Of a stretch of 64,000 nucleotides of DNA, positions 1 through 6,366 are shown piece by piece. How positions within the stretch are numbered: position 1 is the stretch's first letter; the number at the start of each line of letters is the position of its first letter. The notes below the pieces were generated by a model. It was given only the letters and a program-made list of their open reading frames with translations. It made no database searches and was not told the DNA's origin. The position numbers and the translations under genes are program-made. The stretch is from Oribacterium sp. oral taxon 078 str. F0262 (GTDB lineage: Bacteria > Bacillota > Clostridia > Lachnospirales > Lachnospiraceae), in NCBI RefSeq assembly GCF_000160135.1, contig NZ_GG729935.1, positions 76,288 to 140,287 of the forward strand, in the 5' to 3' direction.

Positions 1-176
1 TAATCTTTTTGGCTTTCTGGATTACTCTGGCATTCTTCGCGAAATTCATTACACCATTTGACAACGCTGGATTTAGAAACCCCATATTCTTCTGTGAGGC
101 TCCTCATGGATCGGCCTTCCTCCAGGCGGAGACGGACAATCTTTTTCTTAAATGGTTCGTCGTAAGGTTGTGGCAT
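1..176 (-). CDS. IS3-type transposase OrfA, N-terminal part (cut by window edge)
   Basis: The leftward frame starts at the ATG complementary to 174-176 and stays open to the edge (58 codons). The protein begins MPQPYDEPFKKKIVRLRLEE and continues with a helix-turn-helix of the type GRSMRSLTEEYGVSKSSVVK, the usual opening of the small DNA-binding OrfA of IS3-family elements. A GGAGG box lies eight bases upstream of the ATG, so the start is well supported. The frame is intact as far as visible. It differs from the second OrfA at 539-877, so two different IS3-type elements are present. The catalytic OrfB would lie beyond the window. Confidence 0.8.
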   Translation of the reverse strand, partial: MPQPYDEPFKKKIVRLRLEEGRSMRSLTEEYGVSKSSVVKWCNEFREECQSNPESQKD

Positions 177-239
177 GATAAAATCCTCCATTTGCTATTA
201 TATTTTATCAGCCATTTGTGTTACAACTTCAGTTTATCA
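1..239 (-). mobile_element. End of an IS3-family element inserted into another IS3 element
   Basis: The element end, read on the minus strand, begins TGATAAACTGAAGTTG at about 239, a TG-start terminus typical of IS3 elements. It lies immediately beside the point where the neighbouring OrfB (237-542) stops resembling its family. The OrfB stop codon is supplied by the inserted sequence (TGA at 237-239). Only this end of the element is in the window, so the boundary at about 239 is inferred from where the OrfB homology breaks. Confidence 0.6.
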
Positions 240-542
240 CTTCAGACTAAGCCCGATTTCCTCCATCACACGATACACGGTACGTTCGCCTGGAATAGCA
301 ACACCTTCCGGTTTCCTGAGTTTCAGAGCCTGGTACATGCGTATTCTTCCATACGTATCATTGCACTCATCCTCCGCATTTATATCGAGCACAGCATCTG
401 CGAGAGGCTGATATTTCCACGGGCGATCTTTGGTCGCCAGATATTTATAGAACCCTTGACGGGTTACGTGGAGCATGCGGCAATAGAAACTAATTTCGCC
501 CTTGATGGTGCCGTCTTCCGTTTTGATGGCAATAAACTTCAT
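237..542 (-). pseudogene. IS3-family OrfB (DDE integrase), truncated
   Basis: This leftward frame of 101 codons starts with MKFIAIKTEDGTIKGEISF and contains the HTH_21-type region (CRMLHVTRQGFYKYLA) and the segment YGRIRMYQALK that precede the rve catalytic core of IS3 OrfB. It ends at VMEEIGLSLK, where full-length proteins continue with a basic linker and about 170 residues carrying the DDE triad. The catalytic core is therefore missing and the product cannot be a transposase. Its ATG overlaps the OrfA stop by four bases (ATGA), the normal arrangement of the two frames. The truncation coincides with the insertion of a second IS at about 239. Confidence 0.85.
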
Positions 543-950
543 TCTTTCGTTTTTGCTGACTTCAGACGGCTCGCGGCGAAAAAAGCGCTTGCTTCCTCAA
601 GGAACTCATTTTCTTTCTTTAAGCGGCGGATCTCCTTATCCTGCTCTTTAAGCTGCGCACGGAGTTTGATAAGCTCCTCATTAAGCGTCATAGCGCTTTG
701 TGGTGTCTGTGTGCCGGCACCGAGATCGAGATTTCCCAGACGGTTTGCTTTCATCCAAGTATAGAGTGTATTCTTTGGGATACCGAGCTTCCTGGCAGCC
801 TTAGCTTGACCAATTTCCTTGGCCAGCTTAACCGCCTGCACCTTAAATTCGTTATCGTATTGCCTGTTTTCTGCCATTTATTGACCTCCTTATCGTCTTG
901 ATTATATTAGAAATCCTTGAGGATAAGGTGTCAACTTTATTTATACAACA
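240..950 (-). mobile_element. Remnant of an IS3-family element carrying orfA and a truncated orfB
   Basis: The outer end is at about 950: read on the minus strand the terminus starts TGTTGTATAAATAAAG and runs toward the orfA start at 877. The other end is lost because a second IS3-type element begins at about 239. The remaining segment holds orfA complete and only the first third of orfB. Confidence 0.7.
539..877 (-). CDS. IS3-family transposase OrfA
   Basis: A 112-residue protein beginning MAENRQYDNEFKVQAVKLAK. Residues of about 10-55 form the HTH_Tnp_1 fold (IGQAKAARKLGIPKNTLYTW), followed by a leucine-zipper-like coiled coil (about residues 68-100) that oligomerises OrfA in IS3 elements. 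GAGGTCAATAA precedes the ATG. The gene is intact, but its OrfB partner is truncated, so the element cannot transpose by itself. Confidence 0.9.
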   Translation of the reverse strand: MAENRQYDNEFKVQAVKLAKEIGQAKAARKLGIPKNTLYTWMKANRLGNLDLGAGTQTPQSAMTLNEELIKLRAQLKEQDKEIRRLKKENEFLEEASAFFAASRLKSAKTKE

Positions 951-1073
951 TCAGATGGGCTTAACGGGTATTTCTACCACGAATTTTACCCACAGGTATG
1001 ACCGAAGAGCCTTTCATTTTAGGCTGAATCTTGGGGAAGTATGAAAATGCTTTATTTTTGCCAGATAGTTGCA

Positions 1074-1079
1074 TATAAT
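1074..1079 (+). promoter_or_regulatory. Probable -10 box of the antitoxin gene
   Basis: A perfect TATAAT lies 19 bases upstream of the AbiEi-like start codon. No good -35 hexamer stands 16-18 bases upstream (the candidate is TTTATT), so the assignment rests on the -10 and its distance to the gene. Confidence 0.45.
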
Positions 1080-1098
1080 GATACTAAGAGGTGAGAAT

Positions 1099-1680
1099 AT
1101 GATAAAGACAACGGCAATGTTTCTGGAAGAATTAAGAGAATACGGTTCTCCGAAGTCCAAGCTCTCCCGTATGGCGAAGCGCAGTGAGTGCTTCCCGATC
1201 ACAAGGGGGCTTTATGAGACTAATCCGAATGTTCCGGCGCACCTGCTTGCGGGCAGTATTTATGGGCCGTCCTACATTTCTTTTGAATATGCCTTAAGCT
1301 GCTATGGCTTGATTCCTGAAGCGGTGTATACCGTTACCTGCGCTACATTTGAAAAGAAAAAGAAAAAGAAGTATGAAACGGCTTTCGGGACATTTACCTA
1401 TCGCGATGTGCCTTCCAAAGCCTTTCCTCTGGGCATTCGTCTAGTTCAGGAGGGAGATTACTTCTATCGGATCGCCGAACCGGAAAAGGCGCTGTGCGAT
1501 CAGCTTTATACGATGCCACCAGTACCGAATACGCAGGAACTTTTGCGGCTATTGACAGATGATCTGCGGGTCGAAGAGGCGGAGCTGAGAAAGTTGGATG
1601 CAAGTAAGGTCTGCGGGTACAGCGATGCGTTTCATGCAACGAACATCAAAAAGCTGTGTTCGCTTTTAAGAAGGATCTGA
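1099..1680 (+). CDS. AbiEi-type antitoxin / transcriptional regulator (DUF6088-like)
   Basis: A protein of 193 residues. The ATG at 1099 is chosen because AGAGGTGAG sits directly upstream; an in-frame ATG at 1069 lies upstream of the TATAAT box and has no ribosome site. The N-terminal region (FLEELREYGSPKSKLSRMAK, then ITRGLYETNP) is the winged-helix segment seen in type IV AbiEi antitoxins, followed by the middle block GPSYISFEYALSCYGLIPE typical of the family. AbiEi represses its own operon and neutralises the nucleotidyltransferase toxin AbiEii. Here the toxin gene that follows is reduced to 26 codons, so the protein is an orphan antitoxin. A run of six lysines (near residue 87) comes from an A-rich tract. 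Confidence 0.8.
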   Translation: MIKTTAMFLEELREYGSPKSKLSRMAKRSECFPITRGLYETNPNVPAHLLAGSIYGPSYISFEYALSCYGLIPEAVYTVTCATFEKKKKKKYETAFGTFTYRDVPSKAFPLGIRLVQEGDYFYRIAEPEKALCDQLYTMPPVPNTQELLRLLTDDLRVEEAELRKLDASKVCGYSDAFHATNIKKLCSLLRRI

Positions 1681-1681
1681 C

Positions 1682-1762
1682 ATGAGTGCCGTGATAGAAC
1701 AAATGCTGAAAAGCTACCGTGTGGAAAACATATATGACAGAAAAAATGCTCAGGAGAATTAA
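1682..1762 (+). pseudogene. Truncated AbiEii-type toxin start
   Basis: One base after the antitoxin stop an ATG opens a 26-codon frame, MSAVIEQMLKSYRVENIYD and a few more residues, ending at TAA. From memory of the family, AbiEii nucleotidyltransferases begin with just such a stretch (I-E-x-M-L-x-x-Y ... N-A) before the catalytic domain. The rest of the toxin is absent and the following DNA carries IS-like repeats. I read this as the remaining 5' end of the toxin of this TA pair. Confidence 0.6.
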
Positions 1763-1789
1763 CTTCTACCCCATCCTTCGGAAGAATTA

Positions 1790-1853
1790 AAGTTCCACCT
1801 TTCAGATTTCCAGGTGGAACTTCGAATAGCAATTAACAGAATAGCAATTAACA
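1790..1853 (+). repeat. Hairpin plus 15-bp tandem repeat, possible IS end
   Basis: AAGTTCCACCT (1790-1800) and AGGTGGAACTT (1812-1822) are perfect complements. Next come two adjacent copies of GAATAGCAATTAACA (1824-1838 and 1839-1853). There is no T-run, so a terminator is unlikely. Such repeated GGTGGAACTT-type ends are known to me from IS21-family elements; this is a low-confidence comparison. It marks where the toxin gene was cut. Confidence 0.4.
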
Positions 1854-1920
1854 AGCATTTCATTTTGACCCACGCGAATCCCCGCTTTGACAGTCCCTGG
1901 CTTTGATGATAGAATAAAGG

Positions 1921-1940
1921 GCCGCCGGATTTTCGGCGGC
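1921..1940 (+). terminator. GC-rich hairpin upstream of tRNA-Leu
   Basis: GCCGCCG and CGGCGGC form a seven-pair stem around a short loop directly before the tRNA. No T-run follows on either strand, so it may be a degenerate terminator or simply part of the tRNA leader. Confidence 0.3.
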
Positions 1941-1944
1941 CTAG

Positions 1945-2024
1945 GCGGATATGGCGGAATTGGCAGACGCGCCAGATTTAGGTTCTGGTGGGAGACCGTG
2001 CAGGTTCAAGTCCTGTTATCCGCA
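1945..2024 (+). tRNA. tRNA-Leu, anticodon UAG
   Basis: The acceptor stem GCGGATA (1945-1951) pairs with TATCCGC (2017-2023), with discriminator A at 2024. The anticodon arm is CCAGA / TCTGG around the loop TTTAGGT, giving anticodon TAG (1979-1981). The T arm contains GGTTCAAGTCC. The long variable arm (GGTGGGAGACCGTG region) is typical of class II tRNA-Leu. No CCA is encoded. The gene stands at the border between IS/TA debris on its left and a broken gene directly behind its 3' end, as often seen for integration sites. Confidence 0.95.
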
Positions 2025-2054
2025 TGAAGAATCGGAAGGAAGGAACGTCTGTAT

Positions 2055-2270
2055 ATGAGTTCTGTAACCCGAAGGATCAGCGAAATAAAGCAGCCAAGAG
2101 GCGGGTTTATCAAGCCGTCTCAGTTTAAGTCCTGCACCTTTAATGATCAATGCACTTTGAATGAAAGCGAAAATATACATGCCTTTATCATTGGCCTTGT
2201 CGTTGATTATATGTTTTCTATGGAGCAGTGGGGAGAAATTATTTCATCTCAAACTCCTTCCTATAGTTAA
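2055..2270 (+). pseudogene. N-terminal fragment of an unidentified protein next to the tRNA
   Basis: A 71-codon frame starts at an ATG with a GGAAGGAAGGAACG purine tract upstream. The first 45 residues (MSSVTRRISEIKQPRGGFIK ... ENIHAFIIGLVVDYMFS) look like a real folded N-terminus. The last 20 residues do not, and the frame ends abruptly before Sir2. I have a vague memory of similar N-termini in large uncharacterised clostridial proteins but cannot name a family. Most likely the first piece of a gene lost by a deletion. Confidence 0.4.
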
Positions 2271-2281
2271 TAGATCGCTTT

Positions 2282-3013
2282 TTAGTCAAGAACCACCGAT
2301 CCCAGAACATCCCCGATACTTTCCCGGATCACAAGGTCTGCTCGCCCGTCACAGGCGGTCTCGCTTTTATTGATTAAAACAAGTATGTGCGCGGAATCAT
2401 CAAAATAACGAAGAAGACCCGCGGCGGGGTAGACCACGAGCGAGGTTCCTCCGACGATGAGAAGGTCCGCCTCCCGGATCGCTTCCGCCGCTCCCTGTAA
2501 AACCGCCTGATCCAGCCCCTCTTCATAGAGGACGACATCCGGCTTCACGATGCCGCCGCAGCTGCATCTCGGCACTCCGCTTCCGGAGAGAATGAAATCG
2601 AGAGGATAGGATTTCCCGCAGCGAAGGCAGTGATTTCTCCAGACTGAGCCGTGAAGCTCATATACCTTTTTGCTCCCTGCTCTTTGGTGAAGTCCGTCAA
2701 TATTCTGTGTGATAACTGCCCGGAGCTTCCCTTCTTCCTCGAGCCTTGCAAGCGCAAGATGTGCCCGATTCGGCTTTGCCTCCGGAAAAAGCATCTTCTC
2801 CCGATAAAAACGGTAGAACTCTTCCGGATTTGCCTCAAAAAAGCTGTGGGAAATGATCTGTTCCGGCGGATAGGCATAGCTTTGCCGGTAAAGTCCGTCC
2901 TGGCTCCGAAAATCGGGGATCCCGCTCTCCGTGGAGACTCCGGCTCCCCCAAAAAATACGATATTCCGGGCCTCTTTGATCCATTTCCGAAGCTTCTCTC
3001 TCTTCTCCTCCAT
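2282..3013 (-). CDS. cobB: Sir2-family NAD-dependent protein deacylase
   Basis: A sirtuin of 243 residues that removes acyl groups from lysines using NAD+. Visible motifs: GAGVSTESGIPDFR (23-36) for NAD binding, TQNID (102-106), the catalytic His121 in ELHGSVW, a zinc ribbon with Cys129, Cys132, Cys150 and Cys152, and GTSLVVYP in the second NAD-binding block. The ATG at 3013 is preferred over the GTG at 3019 because GGAGGAGG lies seven bases before it and would overlap the GTG. Length is normal for bacterial sirtuins. The gene stands alone between a broken gene and the NCS2 permease. Confidence 0.95.
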   Translation of the reverse strand: MEEKREKLRKWIKEARNIVFFGGAGVSTESGIPDFRSQDGLYRQSYAYPPEQIISHSFFEANPEEFYRFYREKMLFPEAKPNRAHLALARLEEEGKLRAVITQNIDGLHQRAGSKKVYELHGSVWRNHCLRCGKSYPLDFILSGSGVPRCSCGGIVKPDVVLYEEGLDQAVLQGAAEAIREADLLIVGGTSLVVYPAAGLLRYFDDSAHILVLINKSETACDGRADLVIRESIGDVLGSVVLD

Positions 3014-3111
3014 CTGCACCCTCCTCCCTCTGCCTAAAATATAGTCTTTTTTACTATCTTAGCCCAGATATCCCGGAAAAGCCACTCTATCCTTTCCCTC
3101 AATATGGACTC

Positions 3112-3159
3112 AGAAAAGCTCAGGAAGCAGCTTGCCCGCGGGCAGGCGCTTCCTGAGCT
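3112..3159 (-). terminator. Rho-independent terminator of the NCS2 permease gene
   Basis: AGCTCAGGAAGC (3117-3128) and GCTTCCTGAGCT (3148-3159) are perfect 12-base complements with a further self-complementary core (GCCCGCGGGC). Read leftward the stem is followed by TTTTC. It lies 22 bases after the permease stop codon. Confidence 0.85.
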
Positions 3160-3180
3160 CGCGCGATGCATAGGATTACT

Positions 3181-4545
3181 TTACTTTTCCTCCGACTTCT
3201 CCTTCGGGAGCAAGAGATTCAAGAGAATCGCGCAGATCGTCGTAATGACGACCGGGGACTTTCCGAAGACCATCGTCACAGAGAGCGGAAACTGATTCAA
3301 GCTTCCGGCAGCCTGAGCAATGCCGACTCCGAGCGCCACGGAGAGACCCACGACCGTGGAGCTTCTCGCCGTGAGCGGCTTCGAGGTAATGAGCTTCATC
3401 CCCGTCATAGCAATCGTGGAAAAAACGGTGATCGTCGCCCCGCCGAGGACACACTGCGGAATCGTCGTGAGAATTGCGGAGAACTTTGGGCAAAGCCCGG
3501 ACAAAAGGATCAAGGCCGCACAGGTCGCGAAGACCTTCCGATTTACGACCTTGTTATTCGTCACAATGCCGACATTCTGAGAGTAGGTCGCCGTGGGAAG
3601 TCCCCCAAAGAAGGCGGAGAGAAAATTCGTCGCGCCATAGGCGATGATCCCGCCCTGGAGCTCCCCGTCCGTCGGTTCCCGATCAAAGCCGCCTACGGTT
3701 GTAGCCGTGAAATCACCGATCGCCTGGACGGAATTGATCGCAAAGAGAAGGCCGATAGAGATGCAGGCCGCCGGATCAAAGCTCACGCCAAAGGGAAGGA
3801 AGTGCGGGAGAGCAAACCAGGATGCCTTTCCGATCTCCGAGAAGTTCACCATCCCGAAGCAGAGCGCCGCGAGATAGCCGGCCAGCATTCCTAGAAGAAT
3901 GGATGCGAGCTTAAAAATCCCCTTGCCGAAGTTATTTAAGAGAAGCACGATAAGCAGTGTCACCGCAGCGACCGCCCAGTTCTGCCAGGAGCCGTAGATC
4001 AGAGCCTCTGTCAGATGCTTCTTCTCCACAACAAGCTCCCTTGTATTTGCGACGCCGCCGGCCATATAATTGACGGCTGTCGGATAGAGGGATACGCCGA
4101 TCGTAAAAACCACGGTCCCGGTGATGAGCGGAGGAAAGAGCGGACGGATCTTCTTCACAAAGATACCGACAAAGACCGCGACGATTCCGCCGACGAGAAG
4201 AGCCCCCGTGATGGTGTGCACCCCCTCCCCCGCTTCGGCGATTGCCTGAAGGCTGGGAAGATAGGCAAAGCTGATCCCCAGGATGACGGGAAGGCCCGAG
4301 CCGAATTTCCCGCCGATCGGAAACAACTGAAAAAAGGTCGCGATCGCGGACATCGTAAGAGATGCCTGAATCAGAATAATTCGCTGCTCGATCGGCAGCT
4401 GCGCCACATTCGCGATGATAATCGCCGGCGTCACGCAGCCGATAATCATCGCCACCAGATGCTGGAGCGCGAGGGAAATCACGCTCCAGACCGGCGGATT
4501 TCCCTTCCAGCAAAACAACGCCTCCATTCCATCCTTCTTCCCCAT
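3181..4545 (-). CDS. NCS2-family nucleobase (xanthine/uracil) permease
   Basis: A 454-residue integral membrane protein with the length and hydrophobic pattern (about 14 segments) of nucleobase:cation symporter-2 transporters. The family signature appears as GLPTATYSQNVGIV near residue 315, with ALQHLVAMIIG at the N-terminus and the AIGDF / GE-rich substrate half-helix region in the middle. It imports purine or pyrimidine bases with protons; the pattern is closest to xanthine/uracil permeases, but I cannot fix the substrate. AGGAGG precedes the ATG. Transcription likely starts at the promoter at 4603-4631; no purine riboswitch is visible in the leader. A strong terminator follows. Confidence 0.9.
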   Translation of the reverse strand: MGKKDGMEALFCWKGNPPVWSVISLALQHLVAMIIGCVTPAIIIANVAQLPIEQRIILIQASLTMSAIATFFQLFPIGGKFGSGLPVILGISFAYLPSLQAIAEAGEGVHTITGALLVGGIVAVFVGIFVKKIRPLFPPLITGTVVFTIGVSLYPTAVNYMAGGVANTRELVVEKKHLTEALIYGSWQNWAVAAVTLLIVLLLNNFGKGIFKLASILLGMLAGYLAALCFGMVNFSEIGKASWFALPHFLPFGVSFDPAACISIGLLFAINSVQAIGDFTATTVGGFDREPTDGELQGGIIAYGATNFLSAFFGGLPTATYSQNVGIVTNNKVVNRKVFATCAALILLSGLCPKFSAILTTIPQCVLGGATITVFSTIAMTGMKLITSKPLTARSSTVVGLSVALGVGIAQAAGSLNQFPLSVTMVFGKSPVVITTICAILLNLLLPKEKSEEK

Positions 4546-4602
4546 CCTTTTCCTCCTGAAACTAAATTTTATTTTGAAACCTAAAAGTTTTTGCTATAGG
4601 CA

Positions 4603-4631
4603 ATCATATACGGATGGAAAAAATAGCACAA
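4603..4631 (-). promoter_or_regulatory. Promoter of the NCS2 permease
   Basis: Read leftward: TTGTGC (4626-4631), 17-base spacer, TATGAT (4603-4608). It lies in an A+T-rich island about 60 bases upstream of the permease start codon. Confidence 0.6.
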
Positions 4632-4717
4632 GTAGAAATGAAAGGCAAATTTTTGTGAATTTAGCACAGGTGCATAAATGCAATGTGCAAAAACCCGCTC
4701 TTTTCCCGGGGAATCCG

Positions 4718-5377
4718 TTAGATTCTATGAAAAAATCTCCGAAGCTTCGATAGGAAGGACCCGGAATTCCCCACCTGCTTATCCTCTTCTGCGGCGGAAA
4801 AAGACGGATATACGCCATCTTCACTAAAAACCCGCTCCATCGGGATATCGTGATTATCCACAAAAATTTTATCAAGAAGCAGCTTCTCATAGCATAGACA
4901 AAAGCGATGCATCCTCTGTCCTTCCAGGAAGCGATCGTAATAGCCCGCCCCGTGACCGAGTCTCCTTCCGCTCCGATCCGCGGAAATACAGGGAATCAAG
5001 GCGAGATCGATCTCCTCCTTCTCCACCAGAGGAAGTCCCGGTTTCGGCTCCGGTATCCCGAGCACTCCGGCTCCGAGATCCTGAAAGGATCGGATCTCCA
5101 CCGCCTCCATCCACCTCTCCCTTCCCGGAATACAGCGCGGAACGGAAACCCTCTTTCCCATCTGCCAGGCGCTCTCCAAAAGCAGCTTTGTGTCCGGCTC
5201 CTTCTCCACGCTGATATAGCAAAAAATCGTGTCCGCCTGCTGAAAATACGGATGCTGAAGGATCCGGGAGCTGATCTCCGCATCCGCGCTCCGGCAGTAC
5301 TCTTCGCTGAGCCCCCTCCGAAGCTCCGCAACCTCCTCCCTCTCCCTCGCCTTTCTCTCTCTGATCTCGTCCCCCAT
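4718..5377 (-). CDS. 5-formyltetrahydrofolate cyclo-ligase
   Basis: A protein of 219 residues that converts 5-formyl-THF to 5,10-methenyl-THF with ATP. The family signature is present as GHGAGYYDRFL (141-151), with glycine 143 replaced relative to the common GYGGGYYDRF. The N-terminal basic helix with R-x-x-x-(x)-LRRGLSEE and the region FCYISVEKEPDT are also typical. The C-terminal 25 residues (after VYPSFSAAEEDK) extend beyond the usual end and are basic. AAGGAGAG precedes the ATG. The gene is monocistronic. Confidence 0.92.
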   Translation of the reverse strand: MGDEIRERKAREREEVAELRRGLSEEYCRSADAEISSRILQHPYFQQADTIFCYISVEKEPDTKLLLESAWQMGKRVSVPRCIPGRERWMEAVEIRSFQDLGAGVLGIPEPKPGLPLVEKEEIDLALIPCISADRSGRRLGHGAGYYDRFLEGQRMHRFCLCYEKLLLDKIFVDNHDIPMERVFSEDGVYPSFSAAEEDKQVGNSGSFLSKLRRFFHRI

Positions 5378-5538
5378 AATCTCTTCTCTCCTTCCCCTTC
5401 CCTGCCTTCTGCTCGCTTTCTCCCTATCGGACAGCTCCCATTCCCGGCTCTGTCCCCATGTTCCATTCTTTCCCCCGCTTTGTCAAGAAAGAAAAAAGAA
5501 AACATAGCTCCCCCATTTCGAAACCAGAACTATTTTTG

Positions 5539-5544
5539 TATAAT
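5539..5544 (+). promoter_or_regulatory. -10 box abutting the first structured repeat
   Basis: A perfect TATAAT whose last two bases are the first bases of the repeat element (ATGATTCC, 5543-5550). The best -35 at 17 bases is poor (TTTCGA at 5516-5521). It is listed because the same arrangement recurs at three other loci. Confidence 0.45.
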
Positions 5545-6233
5545 GATTCCAGCGTCGAAAGTCTCTCCTCCGCGGCGTGCTTGCACGGAAGCGGAGGAAA
5601 GACTTTATGACGCGCCCCCACTCATGAGCATGGAGAGGGACCTCGTCCCTCGGGAATGCGAATGAGGGGCGCAGGCCGCAAGACGCGAAGCGGCGGAGGC
5701 ATGCGGGAATCATGGACTCCGCCCGGGCCGAAAGTCTCTCCTCCGCGGCGTGCTTGCACGGAAGCGGAGGAAGGACTTTATGACGCGCCCCCACTCATGA
5801 GCATGAAGAGGGACCTCGTCCCTCGAGAATGCGAATGAGGGGCGCAGGCCGCAAGGCGCGAAGCGGCGGAGGCATGCGGGAATCATGATCTCCACCAAGC
5901 CAAAAGTCTCTCCTCCGCGGTGTGCTTGCACGGAAGCGGAGGAAGGACTTTATGACGCGCCCCCACTCATGAGCATGGAGAGGGACCTCGTCCCTCGGGA
6001 ATGCGAATGAGGGGCGCAGGCCACAAGGCGCGAAGCGGCGGAGGCATGCGGGAATCATGGACTCCGCCCGGACCGAAAGTCTCTCCTCCGCGGCGTGCTT
6101 GCACGAAAGCGGAGGTAAGACTTTATGACGCGCCCCCACTCATGAGCATGAAGAGGGACCTCGTCCCTCGGGAATGTGAATGAGGGGCGCAGGCCGCAAG
6201 ACGCGAAGCGGCGGAGGCATGCGGGAATCATGC
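5543..6233 (+). repeat. Structured leader repeat, locus 1: four tandem units of about 173 bp
   Basis: Units begin at 5543/5556, 5729, 5901 and 6074 and are nearly identical. The first unit is bounded by ATGATTCC (5543-5550) and GGAATCAT (5706-5713). Inside are three arms. Arm A: AAAGTCT/AGACTTT (5558/5600), TCCTCCGC/GCGGAGGA (5566/5591), CGTGC/GCACG (5576/5583). Arm B: GCGCCCC/GGGGCGC (5612/5666) with TCAT/ATGA, capped by AGGGAC/GTCCCT (5636/5645). Arm C: GCCGC/GCGGC (5675/5690). Internal loops of arm B carry GAGCATGG and CGGGAATGCGA. The array forms the leader of metA. Reverse-strand frames in it are by-products of the periodicity. Confidence 0.9.
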
Positions 6234-6254
6234 GTTTGATTGTGCCTCAGGCCG

Positions 6255-6335
6255 ACGGAAACGCGAATGAAGGGAAGCGTGAAAAGAGACATCATCTCTC
6301 GGGAATGCGAGAGGGGGACGCATCGGGAGGGATAT
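6255..6335 (+). repeat. Degenerate extra copy of arm B before metA
   Basis: The stretch ACGCGAATGAAGGG ... TCTCGGGAATGCGAGAGG contains the conserved CGGGAATGCGA string and a GAGA/TCTC cap but lacks the rest of the unit. It looks like a decayed fragment of the same element. Confidence 0.5.
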
Positions 6336-6366
6336 CTCCCCTCGGGAAGCAAAGAAAGGAAAAATC

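Noticed and set aside
4546-4717. Purine riboswitch before the NCS2 permease
   Set aside because: The leader lacks the conserved loop strings of the purine aptamer; only a promoter is visible.
5543-6233. CRISPR array
   Set aside because: The units are nearly identical over their whole 173 bases; there are no short repeats alternating with unique spacers and no cas genes nearby.
5424-6352. Reverse-strand open frames in the tandem repeat (arginine/cysteine-rich, repeated proteins)
   Set aside because: They follow from a repeat length close to a multiple of three in GC-rich DNA, lack ribosome sites, and do not stay in one frame across all loci.
6234-6366. SAM riboswitch or T-box before metAA
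   Set aside because: No S-box core strings and no T-box sequence (TGGNACCGCG type) occur; only the decayed repeat copy and a short hairpin.
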